64,000 nucleotides of DNA from Paenarthrobacter sp. GTDB taxonomy: Bacteria > Actinomycetota > Actinomycetes > Actinomycetales > Micrococcaceae. The notes below the pieces were generated by a model. The model was not told where the DNA came from. It did no database searches and worked only from the letters and a program-made list of their open reading frames with translations. Position 1 is the stretch's first letter. Each line of letters starts with the position of its first letter. The position numbers and the translations under genes are program-made. This document shows, piece after piece, positions 63,956 through 64,000 of the stretch. Where the stretch lies: contig JAPSHX010000001.1 in NCBI GenBank assembly GCA_031179305.1, forward strand, positions 124,001 to 188,000, read 5' to 3'.

Positions 63956-64000
63956 ATGGATACAGGACAACTGGTACTTATCATCGTGCTGGCCGTCGTC
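63956..64000 (+). CDS. Start of a membrane protein, truncated by window end
   Basis: Only MDTGQLVLIIVLAVV is visible, the beginning of a hydrophobic helix. GGGAGG lies 8 nt before ATG 63956, so a gene very probably starts here. Family cannot be told. Confidence 0.6.
   Translation, partial: MDTGQLVLIIVLAVV

Overview
The window looks like chromosomal DNA from a high-GC actinobacterium of the Arthrobacter/Paenarthrobacter type (Micrococcaceae). The support is: GC-rich codon use throughout, frequent GTG and TTG starts, dense 4-nt ATGA/GTGA gene overlaps, several genes whose -10 element lies only 6-7 nt before the start codon (leaderless-type), an actinobacterial PcrA with a C-terminal Tudor-like domain, and a small cysteine-rich protein resembling the actinobacterial biotin synthase auxiliary protein BsaP inside the biotin operon. 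I see no insertion sequence, phage, CRISPR array, tRNA or rRNA. Species assignment is inference.

Layout. 1-6.3 kb is core metabolism: the 3' part of an inositol-monophosphatase-family gene, the helicase pcrA, a lipoprotein, and sucCD with a strong terminator. 6.4-14.3 kb is mostly on the minus strand: a secreted multidomain PIG-L deacetylase, a class I glutamine amidotransferase, two tandem membrane-anchored zinc metalloproteases, a ferritin-like/VIT1 metal transporter and two small proteins. 14.6-21.9 kb is a guanidino/amine module: sodium:solute symporter, XRE-cupin regulator, APC permease, agmatinase-family ureohydrolase and a ThDP enzyme, with a shared operator-like motif. 22.1-30 kb holds a MarR/MFS efflux pair, a heterodimeric ABC exporter, a thioesterase and cutC. 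30.1-35.8 kb has a three-gene carbohydrate-type operon (GH123/DUF6067-like, DUF5107-TPR, DUF1349). 35.9-39.5 kb is an McrBC restriction system whose McrB seems to carry an EVE/PUA-like modified-base reader. 39.8-42.3 kb is a divergent histidine kinase/response regulator pair.

42.3-51.5 kb is a minus-strand catabolic operon: MHS transporter, FAD oxidoreductase, type III CoA-transferase, enoyl-CoA hydratase, DHDPS-family lyase, atypical SDR, aldehyde dehydrogenase, then a 7Fe ferredoxin. An XRE-cupin gene with paired operator-like repeats lies upstream. I cannot assign its substrate, and it is one of the two best candidates for an undescribed pathway. 51.6-58.4 kb contains a degenerate Hpt protein, an orphan vsr gene and the biotin operon bioB-bsaP-bioA-bioF-bioD-P450, in which every junction is a 4-nt overlap. 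The terminal P450 lacks the ExxR motif and is the other best candidate, possibly a pimelate-forming enzyme analogous to BioI. 58.6-64 kb holds an NCS1 permease, CsbD, two dehydrogenases, small acidic and zinc-ribbon proteins and the start of a membrane protein.

A ~70-bp palindromic repeat occurs twice (near 42.3 and 60.4 kb), both times between convergent genes. All functional calls rest on motif recognition by eye; no database search was run.
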